64,000 nt of DNA from JAVBQJ01 sp031549115. GTDB lineage: Bacteria > Verrucomicrobiota > Lentisphaeria > Victivallales > Victivallaceae. Position 1 is the first letter of the stretch, and every line of letters starts with the position of its first letter. The DNA is taken from contig JAVBQJ010000043.1 in NCBI GenBank assembly GCA_031549115.1, forward strand, positions 1 to 64,000. The letters are read 5' to 3'. The translations under genes and the position numbers were made by a program. Under the pieces are notes generated by a model. It had not been told where the DNA came from, did not search any database, and worked only from the letters and a program-made list of their open reading frames with translations. Shown piece after piece: positions 50,393 to 60,186 of this stretch.

Positions 50393-50424
50393 CACCGCGC
50401 GGGAAAATAATGGAAAAAATAATG

Positions 50425-52428
50425 CTATATGCCGCCGCGCTCGGTAATGACGTTGAAAAAGTCTTCGAATGCCTTGCGCCGCTCTTCGGGGGGCAGCAGC
50501 GGGTTTTTACCGGGCGCATGCAGCTGCCAGCCGTCGAACTCGTCAAAGGCATCCTGCTTGTTTTCCGTCTTCCAGAGCTTGATCCTGCCGCGGATGAAGT
50601 CAAACGGCTCCCCGCCGATCGGATCGCGCACCTCCTCTCGAAGCGGCGGGAAACTGCCGTATTGGCGCCGGTGAAGCTCCATAGTCAACGCGAGATCGCA
50701 CATGCGCAACTGCGCCACCAGCCGTTCGACGGCATGATGATAACGGTTCCAGTCCATAAACAATATTTTTGAAACTCTGTCGCGGGGCCGTTGCGCATAG
50801 AGTTCGTCCAATGCCGCTCTTTCCCGGCCGCGCGCCGAAAAATCGCCGTCGCCGGAAAGATATTCCACCCAGCCGCGCTGGTAGCGCATCATGGCGTATT
50901 GCAAACGCTCCACCCAACTGCGGATTCCCGCCAAACTCCAATGTGTCAACGGGCTGTCGCCGCAGATTTTCCAGGCGATGAACCGTTGCCGCGGCGTCAG
51001 GTTTTCCGAAGCGTATCGCTCCAGAATTTGCCTGGGCCGAAAGGCCAGTGTATCGACGACATCCAGCAGCATCGCCGTATCGCCGCGCATGCCGTCGGCG
51101 GCGACCTGGCGAATCCTGCGTTCGCGCCCCTGATTCGCGGCCTGAAGTTCCTTCAGATCGGCATCGCTCAGGAGCTCCAAACCGATCAGGCGGCCGATCG
51201 TGTTCAAACGGATGGATTCGCAGGAAACCGCCACCAGACTGCCGGATATCCATTCGCCCCGCAGCGCGTTTTCCTGGAATTGGGAAAAGAGCCGCAACAG
51301 CCGCATCGCCTCCTCCCGGTCGCCGCATTCGGCGGCGGCGATGATCCGCCACTGGTAACCCCGGGCCACGGTGCGGCAGAAGCGCAAATGCGGCAATTCC
51401 CACTCGGTTATCAACCCTTCCGGCTGCAATTCGTACTTCAAAATGCGCCCGGCTGCGACCAGTCGGTCGACGGCCGCAAAATACTCCATGGCCAAATCCG
51501 ACACGAGAAACGCCCGGAGCTCGCGTTGTTTTTCGACCGGGTTGCGCAAATCATCCGCAACTGTGACGGCAAGAACCTCGAACGCGCTCTTTTCTTCACC
51601 GGTGTCCCGGTACCGGACAACCAGCGCGGTAAATTCCGGATCGGCCTTTTCGCCGCCGTAAAAATGACGTATGGCGTCTTCGGCGGTGAGCGCCATCCCT
51701 TGTCCCCGGCAAACGGCACGCTCCCTGGCAAGCGCCCGGAAGGTCGTATCCGCTTCGCCCCATATCCATCCTCCCAGCACCAGCCACAGCCCGGCGGCAA
51801 CGATCGCGATGCGCCGGGTTTTCCGGGAAAACGGTACCCCGAGGTAACGCTTCAACGCGAAAACCGCGAGCGCGAGCGAAATCGCCATCAGCACGAAGCC
51901 GGTGTTGCTGCTCAGAATTCCCTGTATCCACCAGAAAACCAGCGCAATCAGCGCACATCCGGAGGAAATTGCCGTCATCGGAGCGAAGTGAAGGTCAATT
52001 TTTTCCTCCGTCATCCGCAACGCCAGCGGCGTTAACATGAAGTGCCGCACCACCGGTACTTTGACCAACAGCGCCAGGAACCTCCATTTTTCCGGCAGCC
52101 GCGCTTTCCAGAATGGGCCGAAAACCGCCACTTGCGCCGCATATACATTGACCATGAGCACGAAAAACAGCAGTCCCAAAAGAAACGGCGTCACAAAAGC
52201 GGCCAGTACAAGGAATACGGCGGCGTTTTCGCCCTCCGCTTCCGGCTGCATGAAATACGGCAGAACCGCCGCGGTCAACGGCACCAGCGCCATGACCACG
52301 ATCAAGCCGCCCATCAGCCGGCCGACGGCTTCGGTCATCCGGTCGAAGCACGCTTCCGGCGTAAAAACCTTCGGCGGCCTGGGGTTTCCTATTTTGACCT
52401 CCAGCAATTTTTTCCAGTCGATTTTCAT
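50425..52428 (-). CDS. Multi-pass membrane protein of unknown function coupled to the DUF4132 gene
   Basis: 667 residues. About five transmembrane segments in the first 230 residues (for example GGLIVVMALVPLTAAVLPYF, LVLAAFVTPFLLGLLFFVLMV, IVAAGLWLVLGGWIWG), followed by about 430 soluble, largely helical residues with no motif I recognise. The start overlaps the stop of the DUF4132 gene by ATGA, so the two are produced together; the soluble part may contact that protein. The much longer open frame upstream overlaps the DUF4132 gene and is not real. Confidence 0.65.
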   Translation of the reverse strand: MKIDWKKLLEVKIGNPRPPKVFTPEACFDRMTEAVGRLMGGLIVVMALVPLTAAVLPYFMQPEAEGENAAVFLVLAAFVTPFLLGLLFFVLMVNVYAAQVAVFGPFWKARLPEKWRFLALLVKVPVVRHFMLTPLALRMTEEKIDLHFAPMTAISSGCALIALVFWWIQGILSSNTGFVLMAISLALAVFALKRYLGVPFSRKTRRIAIVAAGLWLVLGGWIWGEADTTFRALARERAVCRGQGMALTAEDAIRHFYGGEKADPEFTALVVRYRDTGEEKSAFEVLAVTVADDLRNPVEKQRELRAFLVSDLAMEYFAAVDRLVAAGRILKYELQPEGLITEWELPHLRFCRTVARGYQWRIIAAAECGDREEAMRLLRLFSQFQENALRGEWISGSLVAVSCESIRLNTIGRLIGLELLSDADLKELQAANQGRERRIRQVAADGMRGDTAMLLDVVDTLAFRPRQILERYASENLTPRQRFIAWKICGDSPLTHWSLAGIRSWVERLQYAMMRYQRGWVEYLSGDGDFSARGRERAALDELYAQRPRDRVSKILFMDWNRYHHAVERLVAQLRMCDLALTMELHRRQYGSFPPLREEVRDPIGGEPFDFIRGRIKLWKTENKQDAFDEFDGWQLHAPGKNPLLPPEERRKAFEDFFNVITERGGI

Positions 52429-55400
52429 GTTCTCTTGCCGTCCTCTCTGATCTGCTCCAGAATAGCCGGATCTTTGATCTTGCCGTCTTCGGCCAGGAAC
52501 AGAATCTTGGTGATGACTTCGCCGGTTTTGGGATCGTCGTCCGCGAAGGGCAGAAACAAGCGCCCGCGCGTTTGCGAGTGAACCGGCAAAAGGTGCAACA
52601 TGCCCTGCGCCTGCTTGTGACAGACGCCGCTGCCCAGATGCACGGTGTACTCGCCGTATTTCCCGGTGATGAAGGCATGACTCTTCTCCACCCGGACATT
52701 GGCGAGCTTGAAAAGCGGCAGCAGTGCCGCCACCAGCGCGGCACGCATTTCCACAGTCGAATGGCTCGCTTCCGGATCGACGCCGCCCGCGTGCGCCACG
52801 CTCACCATCAAGTCGAGATCGCGCATCACCTCCGAGAAAAATGTTTCCGGAATCTCTTTGAGCGGAAGCATTTCCCCCGTCGCCCGGTCCAGGAAGTAAA
52901 CATATTCCAGTGTCGGCGGCTCCACTTCCGCGGGCGTGAGCCACGCGAACGGGGCAAAAATCTTCGCAATCAGTTTGCGCTTGTGAAAGACCTTCTGCAG
53001 TCCCTCCTCCATATCGACCGTCCAGCCGCGCGTCCGCAAAAGCGCGACCGCCTTGTTCGCCATCACCTGATGGCCGGAATAACGGTCGGATTTCATGCCG
53101 TCCGCCGCTTCATCCGCATTGCATGTGTAGAGTTCGCGGAAAATCTGCTTGAACGGCTGCACCAGTCTGCTTTCGACCGCGCGGCGCTGAAGCTCCGCCC
53201 AGCGGCCGGATTGCAAAAGATCGACCGGATGCGCGATCCGCAGCGTTCCTTCCGGCAGTTCTTCAAAGAATCCGACCTCCTCCCCGGTTTGCCACAGGAG
53301 CTTCGACACCAGAGGACGCAAAATCGGATTCGCCATCAGATCGCGGACTTCCCCATAGGCAAACACATCGGCGCCGATCATCGCGTCTTCCAGCGATTTT
53401 TTCGCCCGGGTCTGCTGCTCCCGGAGTTTTTTGACCGCGCTCTGCACGGCGACGACGTTTTCATTCTTTTTGAGCGCGGCGGGGAGCGATTTCAACGGCT
53501 TGCCGTCTTTTTCCAGCTTCATCTCCGCCCGGCCGCTTTCATCCATGACCAGGCGAATCGAAACATCGCCGGCGACTTGCGGCTCGAACAACGCTTTCAG
53601 CGCGTCAAACTGCGCCGCTTCCATTTGCCAGAGGAAACGGTTGACGTCGGCAAATCCGGCGGTTCGCGCCAGATTGCCGATGGCGATTTCCGCGGCAAGC
53701 GTCTCCGACGCCTGGCGCTGTCCGCCGAATTGACGACTCTCCTTGCGGAATTGCGAGAGTTTTTCATAGCGGCGCAGAAAATCCTTTCCCGGCAGAATTC
53801 CGTAGGCCATGACCAGGTCTTTGTTGCGTTTGGCCGCCATATTTTCTTCGATTTCGGCTTCGGTGAGTTTCCCGAGCGCGGCATCGGCGAAAATCTGGCT
53901 CCGCCGGTGATTGGCGCCGCCGGAGATGTACTTGGCCGCATCGTAAAGTTTGGCGAACAGCGTTTCGCCCACGGCGCCGTACGCCTCGCGAAACCAGTCG
54001 ATGTCGAAGGCCCCGTCGGAAAAATCCTGGAGCGAAATGGGTGAATAACGCGCCACATAAGCCTCCTTTTCCGCGGCGAAAAAGTTGTAACGTTCATGCA
54101 GATGCGCGTGAAAATACCATCCCGCCATGGCCAGCGCCGGGAGCTTCCGATATGCCCCGACAATATCCAGCCACGCCGGTGAATACATGGCCGCCTCCAA
54201 GAGGCGCTTTTCGGAAAAATGAAACGGCTCGGCCTGCTGCTGAAAGCTGCTCGCGTCCTCCTCCGGCAACGGCCGGCAGATCTTCAGCAGGTGGCTGAAG
54301 GTCGTCGTCTTGTCCGGCGTCGCTCCCCATGCGTATCCGCGCACCATCGGACTGGAGCCGATGGCGTTCAAAAGCCGGACAAAGAAATGGCTGCCGCTCA
54401 AATGCCGCACTTCACGGAGTCCGCGGCTCAAACCGGTCGGCTGCTCCCCGCGTCCCAGTTCCAGCGTCACCGCGTCTTCGATCAGGCTGCGGATTTCCGG
54501 ATGGCCGGCAATGGCGGTCCAGCTGAAAGTTCCCATACTCAAGCCGAAACGCGTCTCCTGTGACGTCAGCAGGAGCCGCCGCAGGGTATTGCGGGAAATG
54601 AATTGCCCGTCAAACGCATTCAACAGCAACGGCGCCGGCAGGAGATTATCCCGGACATACTTTGCCGCGTCACCGGTAATCAGCGACCAGAGACGATAGC
54701 GCGCCGCCAGCGTATCCTGGTTGAAAACGGCATGATCGCACAGCGCGAATACGGCTTGCATTTCACCGTTTTCCGCCGCGGAAATCGTCCGGTCCATGCC
54801 GAATATCAGCTTTTCCGTCAGCCGCATTTGCCAGAACGCCTCCGGCGTGCCGAAAACAACGGCAATCAGAAACGCGGCGGCAAATTCCCCGAATTCCGGC
54901 ATCGCCAGGAGTTGCCGCTGAATGACCGCCCGCAAAAAACCCGGATTGTCATATTCCTCCACGTCACCGGGAAACGCGAAAAATTCATCCCGGACCTCCG
55001 GCTGCTCCGGCGCCAGCAACAGCAGAAATGCGTGCACCAACTCCCGCGCCGGCAGCGGATGCGCCGCGAAATAGCCGTCCCACAGCTCCGGCATCGGCAG
55101 CTGTTCGGCCAGGTGCGGCGCCCAACGGAAGCCGCGGTACGTCATGGCGATTTTGTCCAGCGTGGTCTGTATCTGCGTCAGGGCATGAAGCGCTTCGCGT
55201 CCGAGGCACTCATCCTGCCGGTGAAGATTCAACAGGCCGGATAAATCCGCGAGAAGTTTTTTCGCCGCCGCCGGATCGTCGCGCAGAATGGACTTCGGAT
55301 GATACGTCATATCCGGTTCCGGCGCAGCCGGATTCCATGTTTCATCGACATCGTAAAGGCCGTATCCGTGCGATTTGTCGATGATTTTTTCCGGCCGGCG

Positions 55401-57212
55401 TTGCGGAACCAACTCATCGGCCGCCGCGATTTTTTCCGGATTGCCGGAGGCCCGGAGCCGCTGCGCCGAGGCGGCGGGATCGCCGGCGCGGCGCAATATA
55501 TGCAGCGCTTTGCCGCGCAGCGCCGGTGTTTTCAGCGCCAGCAGATTTTCCACTTGGACCAACTCGTCCGCCTCGACGGAAAGGCGGGCGATGATGTCGA
55601 GAGCGTATGCGCGATTGGAGGAGCTACGGTCTTCCAACGCATCGAAAAGCGCCCGGCGCAGCGAGGGCAAACGCGGGAAGTTTTGGCGGATTTCCAGGTC
55701 CGCTTTTTTCGCCTCCTCCAGTGTGGCAGACGGCAAAAGCCACCGATACTGATTCTCCTGCGGCTCCGGAGCGAGATATTCCAGAATCGAAACGATGAAG
55801 CGGGAGCGGGTGTCGGTCGGCATGGCGGCAAAGGAAGCCGCCAGATCGTCCAGAATCACCCCGTCAAAGGTATTGCGGCCGATGCGGAGCAAAACATTCT
55901 GCCACAGGATTTCGGTACGGAACGGCAGGTCGATCCAGTCGAACACCGGATGCTTCAGCGTCTGTTTTTTCACCGGGAAATACGGCAGCAGCGCCTTGAA
56001 GTCGAAGTAAAGCCTTCTCGTCTCCGCAATCGCGGCCGGCAGACCGCCCCGCGACTCATCATAGAGAGCGAAGCAGTTGCATACGCAAGCGCAAATGACG
56101 GCATTCTCCCGGTATTTCTGAAGACAATGCAACCCTTGCGCCAACGGGAGTTCCACTCCGGCCGTCGGCAGGAAGGTCAACGCCGCACACAAGACGTAAT
56201 CCGCGGCGGCACCGTCCCCGACCAGAGCCAGGACCCGCTCTTGCGCGGCGTCCACGTCACCAACCGCCATGGCCCATAAACCGCAAAAAACCTCCCGGGG
56301 ATCGGAGGTGGAGAAATTTCCCGGCGCCTCCAATCCATCCAACGCCATGGCGAACAGTCGTTTCAGCGTGTCCTGCCGGGAGGCGTCGAAGGCAAGCTGA
56401 AGCCAGAAGCCGAAGGCCCGAACAACCGAGGAGTAGCGCAAGAGACCGTTTGCCGCAATGACGCGCATCATGAACTTGAACGCATCCGGACGTCCCCGCG
56501 CGCAACAATGCAGAACCGCCTGGCGCAACCCCTCCTGCAGCTTCGCCGCCAGCAGCAGATCGGCGGCAAGTTGCCAATTGTTTTCCGACTCGGAGTAGAA
56601 CAAGGAAAGGATGACGCCGGCGGAAATGGCTCCCGAATTCTCGCATACCGCCTGGTGCACCGCCTCCGTCACGGCGGCATTTTCGCGATCCAGCAACACG
56701 GCAATCAACGGAGCCCAGTCTTCGGTCAACGCGTTCTGCCGCATCCGCCGGAGCACCGCCTCCTCCGGAGACTCCGGCGCGGCATTTACATACAGGAAAC
56801 TCAGAAGCAGCTCAAAAAGGGGATAATCTCTCCGGTGGCGGGAACGGAACGCCGCCCCTCCCCTTCCCGAAAGGCAGCTTCCGGCGCAGCGGTATGTGAC
56901 ACACCCGGCCACCGCCTCCATCCACTCGTTCGGCCACAAGGCATGCAACAACGGATGACCGGGATCGGAAAGCGGCTCCCAGAGTTCATCCGGGAAATGT
57001 TCCGGCGGAAGGTTTTTTCCCGTTTCCACGGCGGCGAATAACGCTTCCGCCAGCGCCTGGTACGGCGTTCCGGCAAGTTGCCGCGCCCGTTCCCGGAGCG
57101 GTCCGAGCCATGACGTATCCACCGGTTTCGGCGTCAGCCCCGGCAGTAGACCATGCAAATTCGAGGACTGCATCAGCGCCAGCAAATTCCGTATCTGTTC
57201 CGCGTCGTTCAT
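52425..57212 (-). CDS. Giant DUF4132 domain protein, 1595 aa
   Basis: No signal peptide. The first 1000 residues are helical, HEAT-repeat-like and contain a DUF5724-type region. At about 1230-1360 lies the DUF4132 domain: LPAALKKN, then AKKSLEDAMIGADVFAYGEV, MANPILRPLVSKLLWQ, IAHPVDLLQSGRWAELQRR and QPFKQIFRELY. The last 100 residues (GKYGEYTVHLGSGV, RLFLPFADDDPKTGEVITKILFLAED) match the DUF7737-type end common to this family. Relatives include the E. coli YehI/MolR-type proteins; no biochemical function is firmly known. Promoter at 57276-57304. Coupled to the membrane protein downstream. Confidence 0.78.
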   Translation of the reverse strand: MNDAEQIRNLLALMQSSNLHGLLPGLTPKPVDTSWLGPLRERARQLAGTPYQALAEALFAAVETGKNLPPEHFPDELWEPLSDPGHPLLHALWPNEWMEAVAGCVTYRCAGSCLSGRGGAAFRSRHRRDYPLFELLLSFLYVNAAPESPEEAVLRRMRQNALTEDWAPLIAVLLDRENAAVTEAVHQAVCENSGAISAGVILSLFYSESENNWQLAADLLLAAKLQEGLRQAVLHCCARGRPDAFKFMMRVIAANGLLRYSSVVRAFGFWLQLAFDASRQDTLKRLFAMALDGLEAPGNFSTSDPREVFCGLWAMAVGDVDAAQERVLALVGDGAAADYVLCAALTFLPTAGVELPLAQGLHCLQKYRENAVICACVCNCFALYDESRGGLPAAIAETRRLYFDFKALLPYFPVKKQTLKHPVFDWIDLPFRTEILWQNVLLRIGRNTFDGVILDDLAASFAAMPTDTRSRFIVSILEYLAPEPQENQYRWLLPSATLEEAKKADLEIRQNFPRLPSLRRALFDALEDRSSSNRAYALDIIARLSVEADELVQVENLLALKTPALRGKALHILRRAGDPAASAQRLRASGNPEKIAAADELVPQRRPEKIIDKSHGYGLYDVDETWNPAAPEPDMTYHPKSILRDDPAAAKKLLADLSGLLNLHRQDECLGREALHALTQIQTTLDKIAMTYRGFRWAPHLAEQLPMPELWDGYFAAHPLPARELVHAFLLLLAPEQPEVRDEFFAFPGDVEEYDNPGFLRAVIQRQLLAMPEFGEFAAAFLIAVVFGTPEAFWQMRLTEKLIFGMDRTISAAENGEMQAVFALCDHAVFNQDTLAARYRLWSLITGDAAKYVRDNLLPAPLLLNAFDGQFISRNTLRRLLLTSQETRFGLSMGTFSWTAIAGHPEIRSLIEDAVTLELGRGEQPTGLSRGLREVRHLSGSHFFVRLLNAIGSSPMVRGYAWGATPDKTTTFSHLLKICRPLPEEDASSFQQQAEPFHFSEKRLLEAAMYSPAWLDIVGAYRKLPALAMAGWYFHAHLHERYNFFAAEKEAYVARYSPISLQDFSDGAFDIDWFREAYGAVGETLFAKLYDAAKYISGGANHRRSQIFADAALGKLTEAEIEENMAAKRNKDLVMAYGILPGKDFLRRYEKLSQFRKESRQFGGQRQASETLAAEIAIGNLARTAGFADVNRFLWQMEAAQFDALKALFEPQVAGDVSIRLVMDESGRAEMKLEKDGKPLKSLPAALKKNENVVAVQSAVKKLREQQTRAKKSLEDAMIGADVFAYGEVRDLMANPILRPLVSKLLWQTGEEVGFFEELPEGTLRIAHPVDLLQSGRWAELQRRAVESRLVQPFKQIFRELYTCNADEAADGMKSDRYSGHQVMANKAVALLRTRGWTVDMEEGLQKVFHKRKLIAKIFAPFAWLTPAEVEPPTLEYVYFLDRATGEMLPLKEIPETFFSEVMRDLDLMVSVAHAGGVDPEASHSTVEMRAALVAALLPLFKLANVRVEKSHAFITGKYGEYTVHLGSGVCHKQAQGMLHLLPVHSQTRGRLFLPFADDDPKTGEVITKILFLAEDGKIKDPAILEQIREDGKRT

Positions 57213-57275
57213 TCTGCCGCCCCTTTCTGATTACTCCGGTTCGCATTCCCAGTTTGTTTCATCATGACCTGGACG

Positions 57276-57304
57276 AGTATACTATGCGGGGCATCGCATT
57301 GCAA
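57276..57304 (-). promoter_or_regulatory. Promoter of the DUF4132 operon
   Basis: Minus strand TTGCAA (57304-57299), 17-bp spacer, TATACT (57281-57276). The spacer contains the inverted repeat ATGCG-GGGCAT-CGCAT (57284-57299), a possible operator. Confidence 0.65.
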
Positions 57305-57343
57305 GAGAGTCTTTGGGAAAATCCGCCGTTTTTTATCGAAAAA

Positions 57344-59032
57344 TCAGTACGCCACGTGGGCCGGGTAATCGGCGGCGTCGTAGCCGTCCAGCGTCTTGAG
57401 CAAATGAAGACGGGACTCCACCGGCCGGCGGCGATACCAGTTTTCGGCTTCATCGGCATCGGCCGCGCCGAGCAGACGGATGCTCTCCCAGCCATAGGGA
57501 AATTCGGCATAATTCATATTGCCGTCCCAGAGAAAATAACCGGCGGCGCCGCGTGCCAATGCCTGACGGAAATAGTCAAGACCTTCGGCGGGCACGTTGA
57601 CGCCGGACATTTTCGGATAATAACGGCATGACGAATCGCGGCATATCGAATCGAAGTAGTCGAATTCGATGTTGCTCAGCGCCTCATGATGAAAACGGTC
57701 CTGTAAACTGCCGTCGACCAGCAACGTGTCGACCCAGCCGGCGCGGATCCATTCGGCCAGCGCCAGGCCGTGTTTGCGGTTTACCGCTTCGGTCGCCGGA
57801 ACCGTCAAACTCAGCTCCAACCGGCGCCCGGCACGCGCTCCCGCGGCATCGAGACGGCGGCGCACCTGCCCGATGAATTCCGACATGATCGCAGCGCGTT
57901 TGGCAGTGATGCGGGAATCGTCTTCGTCCAGGGTGCGCGGATCGACGCCGTATTCGGCGGTGAATACGCGAATGAACGGCTCTTCGAACAACGTCGTCGG
58001 CAACGCCCGGATGAAAATCAGATTGATGCCGTCCAAGTCCGCCATCGCGAGCAATTCGTCGATCATGGCGAAAAAATGTTCCTGTACTTCGGAAACCGCA
58101 AAGCTCATCCGGGTCACCGGCGTGCCGTCCGCTTGGCGGCAGTGCCACTCCGGATGCGCATCGAAAAACTCCGACTCCATAGACGGGTTGCCTCCTGACA
58201 TGAAAAACGCCCCGGTCCGGATCGAAGCATGGAATTCGAGTCCAAGCCGGTGCGCCAGCTCCGCCATCTCCCGCAACGCTTCCGGGTGCTCGCGCCGGAT
58301 CCGGTCGAGTTCCAGCGTGATGTCGCGGTCGATCGTCCGCATATACCCCCGCCCCGTATCCTCCCCCCATGTACCCACCCGCGTAGGCAGCATCGGCATG
58401 ACATCGCCGTGCGCGGCGCAGAAGAAAAATTTCTTGACGTTGCTGTCCACAAACGGCATCAGCGCCGAACAGAACTCCGCAAACCCCTGCGGCCAATAGC
58501 CGTCGTTGGTGGTGATGCCGCAATGCGGACTGCTTTTGTCCCGGCGGCGGCGACAGGCGGCTATTTCCGCCTCGTCCATCGGTTCGAGCCGCACCCAGGC
58601 CAGCGACGCCTGCCACTCCGGCACCCGGTCAAACACCATCACGTCCTGATCCAGCTCCGTTTCGCGCCACAGATTGTCGCTCATCTCCCAGAACCAGTTG
58701 ATCCCCCATCCCTGCATCTGTACCGTGCCCGGGTCGCGTTCCAGCCGGACCCGGATGCCGAGCGCACCACCCAACGACGCCGGCGTGCTCGACGCCAGCC
58801 CCAGGAAAATCCGGTACCAGCCGCGCACCGGCAGCTTCAGCCGCAGCGCCGGAGCCTCCCCCGTCATCGGCGCATAGAGCATGTTGCCGGCGATGCCGCT
58901 TTCTGTCTGATAAGGCAGAGCCAGCCACTGCCGCCGGGACGGCTTGTTGCGGCGGAATGCCAGTGCCGTCGCCGGTTCGGCCTGACCGGCAATATCGGTA
59001 ATCCATATCGTTCCGGGAGTTTCGGAGTTCAT
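57344..59032 (-). CDS. Glycosyl-hydrolase-like (family 10-like barrel) protein, cytoplasmic
   Basis: 562 residues without a signal peptide. The N-terminal 160 residues are beta-rich. From about 165 a TIM-barrel-like domain follows the pattern of the GHL10-type proteins of Planctomycetes/Lentisphaerota: ITTNDGYWPQGFAEF, LAHRLGLEFHASIRTGAFF, FFDAHPEWHCRQADGTPVTRM, DLDGINLIFIRALP. The acidic catalytic residues cannot be assigned. It is divergent from the AraC gene at 59217 across 184 bp that contain a promoter for each, so it may belong to that regulator's regulon. Confidence 0.65.
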   Translation of the reverse strand: MNSETPGTIWITDIAGQAEPATALAFRRNKPSRRQWLALPYQTESGIAGNMLYAPMTGEAPALRLKLPVRGWYRIFLGLASSTPASLGGALGIRVRLERDPGTVQMQGWGINWFWEMSDNLWRETELDQDVMVFDRVPEWQASLAWVRLEPMDEAEIAACRRRRDKSSPHCGITTNDGYWPQGFAEFCSALMPFVDSNVKKFFFCAAHGDVMPMLPTRVGTWGEDTGRGYMRTIDRDITLELDRIRREHPEALREMAELAHRLGLEFHASIRTGAFFMSGGNPSMESEFFDAHPEWHCRQADGTPVTRMSFAVSEVQEHFFAMIDELLAMADLDGINLIFIRALPTTLFEEPFIRVFTAEYGVDPRTLDEDDSRITAKRAAIMSEFIGQVRRRLDAAGARAGRRLELSLTVPATEAVNRKHGLALAEWIRAGWVDTLLVDGSLQDRFHHEALSNIEFDYFDSICRDSSCRYYPKMSGVNVPAEGLDYFRQALARGAAGYFLWDGNMNYAEFPYGWESIRLLGAADADEAENWYRRRPVESRLHLLKTLDGYDAADYPAHVAY

Positions 59033-59078
59033 GCCATCATCCTTTCCTTAAAGCTTGCAGTTCTGATTTTTGTCATTA

Positions 59079-59106
59079 ACAATATCACCGGAATCGCGTA
59101 AGGCAA
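59079..59106 (-). promoter_or_regulatory. Promoter of the gene at 57344
   Basis: Minus strand TTGCCT (59106-59101), 16-bp spacer, TATTGT (59084-59079), 46 bp before the ATG. Confidence 0.5.
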
Positions 59107-59160
59107 TCCGGCCTTTTATGGGAAAGTGTCTAAATCAGCTATAAAAAATGAATCGGATTC

Positions 59161-59189
59161 TTGACTCCTGCCGGAGAGAGTGGTATTTT
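59161..59189 (+). promoter_or_regulatory. Promoter of the AraC gene at 59217
   Basis: TTGACT (59161-59166), 17-bp spacer, TATTTT (59184-59189), 27 bp before the GTG start. Confidence 0.6.
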
Positions 59190-59216
59190 AGCATATAACC
59201 GAGGAATGCCGCCACC

Positions 59217-60041
59217 GTGAACACTTTGACCTGTCCCTTTGAAATTCAATTCTGCGGCTGGATGCAGGATATCTATCCCTGGCTCCAGGCGCGGCTTCAC
59301 ACCCCGTTCTGGCGACTCTACTGGAATCTGAAACCCGGCGGGATCATCCGTTCCGCGGCTGGCGAAATGCGCCTTACCTGCGGAAATTTTGTGCTGATTC
59401 CCGCCAGTTATGAATTTTCGACCGAAGCCGATGTCTCATTCGACCAGTTTTATATCCATTTCAATTTTGTCGATACGGTCAAAGCCGTGGGAGACCGGAT
59501 CTATACCATCCCCGGCGACCGCTTTTCCAAAGATTACATCGAGGAGTTCGTCGCCACGTACCGCAAATTGGAGAATCGCCTCCGTTGTGAAATGATCGCC
59601 CACACCGTGCTGGGACACGCGCTGCTCAAGTGCCAGGACGGGCCGTCGATCCGGGAGCTGCCTTCGGAACGGCGCATCCTCAACTGCGTCCGGTTCATTT
59701 CCGGACACCTGACGGAGAAGCTCGACAACACGCGCCTGGCCGAGCGTTGCGGCCTGGCCCGAAATGCCTTTATCCGCCTCTTCTCGGAAACCATGGAAGA
59801 AAGCCCCCAGAGTTTCATCCGCCGCAAACGGATCGAACAGGCCTGCCACCTGCTGCACTTCAGCAATCTTTCCCTCAAGGAGATCGCCGTGCGGACCGGC
59901 TTTGCCGATCAGTACCACTTTTCGAAGGTTTTCGCCAAATTGCAGCACAACTCGCCGCAGAAATTCCGCAATTCCCACCTCGCATTCCAAAACGACTTCC
60001 CGTTCGAAGAGGAAATCGCCGGATCCGGCGGCACCGACTGA
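59217..60041 (+). CDS. AraC family transcription regulator
   Basis: 274 residues. N-terminal sensor (RSAAGEMRLTCGNFVLIPASYEFSTEADVSFDQFYIHFNF) of the cupin type. The C-terminal DNA-binding domain has RLAERCGLARNAFIRLF and LKEIAVRTGFADQYHFSKVF. The start is GTG at 59217 with GAGGA about 12 bp upstream; no ATG in frame is better placed. It stands between a divergent GH-like gene and the DUF5696-pilin-GH71/99-like genes downstream and is the obvious candidate regulator of both. Confidence 0.85.
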   Translation: MNTLTCPFEIQFCGWMQDIYPWLQARLHTPFWRLYWNLKPGGIIRSAAGEMRLTCGNFVLIPASYEFSTEADVSFDQFYIHFNFVDTVKAVGDRIYTIPGDRFSKDYIEEFVATYRKLENRLRCEMIAHTVLGHALLKCQDGPSIRELPSERRILNCVRFISGHLTEKLDNTRLAERCGLARNAFIRLFSETMEESPQSFIRRKRIEQACHLLHFSNLSLKEIAVRTGFADQYHFSKVFAKLQHNSPQKFRNSHLAFQNDFPFEEEIAGSGGTD

Positions 60042-60133
60042 CCGACGCCCCCCCGAGTGATACATCTCGACTCCCGCATGTGAGAAAAAACGGCATTTGT
60101 TACAAACAGACATCATATCCTGATAACTGGATA

Positions 60134-60162
60134 TTGATTTTTGATCGGCAATATAGTATAAT
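60134..60162 (+). promoter_or_regulatory. Promoter of the DUF5696-pilin operon with overlapping inverted repeat
   Basis: TTGATT (60134-60139), 17-bp spacer, TATAAT (60157-60162). TATAG and CTATA (60152-60156 and 60165-60169) flank the -10 box symmetrically and could bind a regulator. Apart from this, the 145 bp after the AraC stop hold nothing recognisable. Confidence 0.65.
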
Positions 60163-60186
60163 TCTATAGTAAAAGGAGATTATAGA

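Noticed and set aside
52425..57212. Toxin or phage-defence system
   Set aside because: The DUF4132 protein and membrane partner show no nuclease, NTPase or pore motif and no neighbouring defence genes, so a defence role cannot be supported from the sequence.
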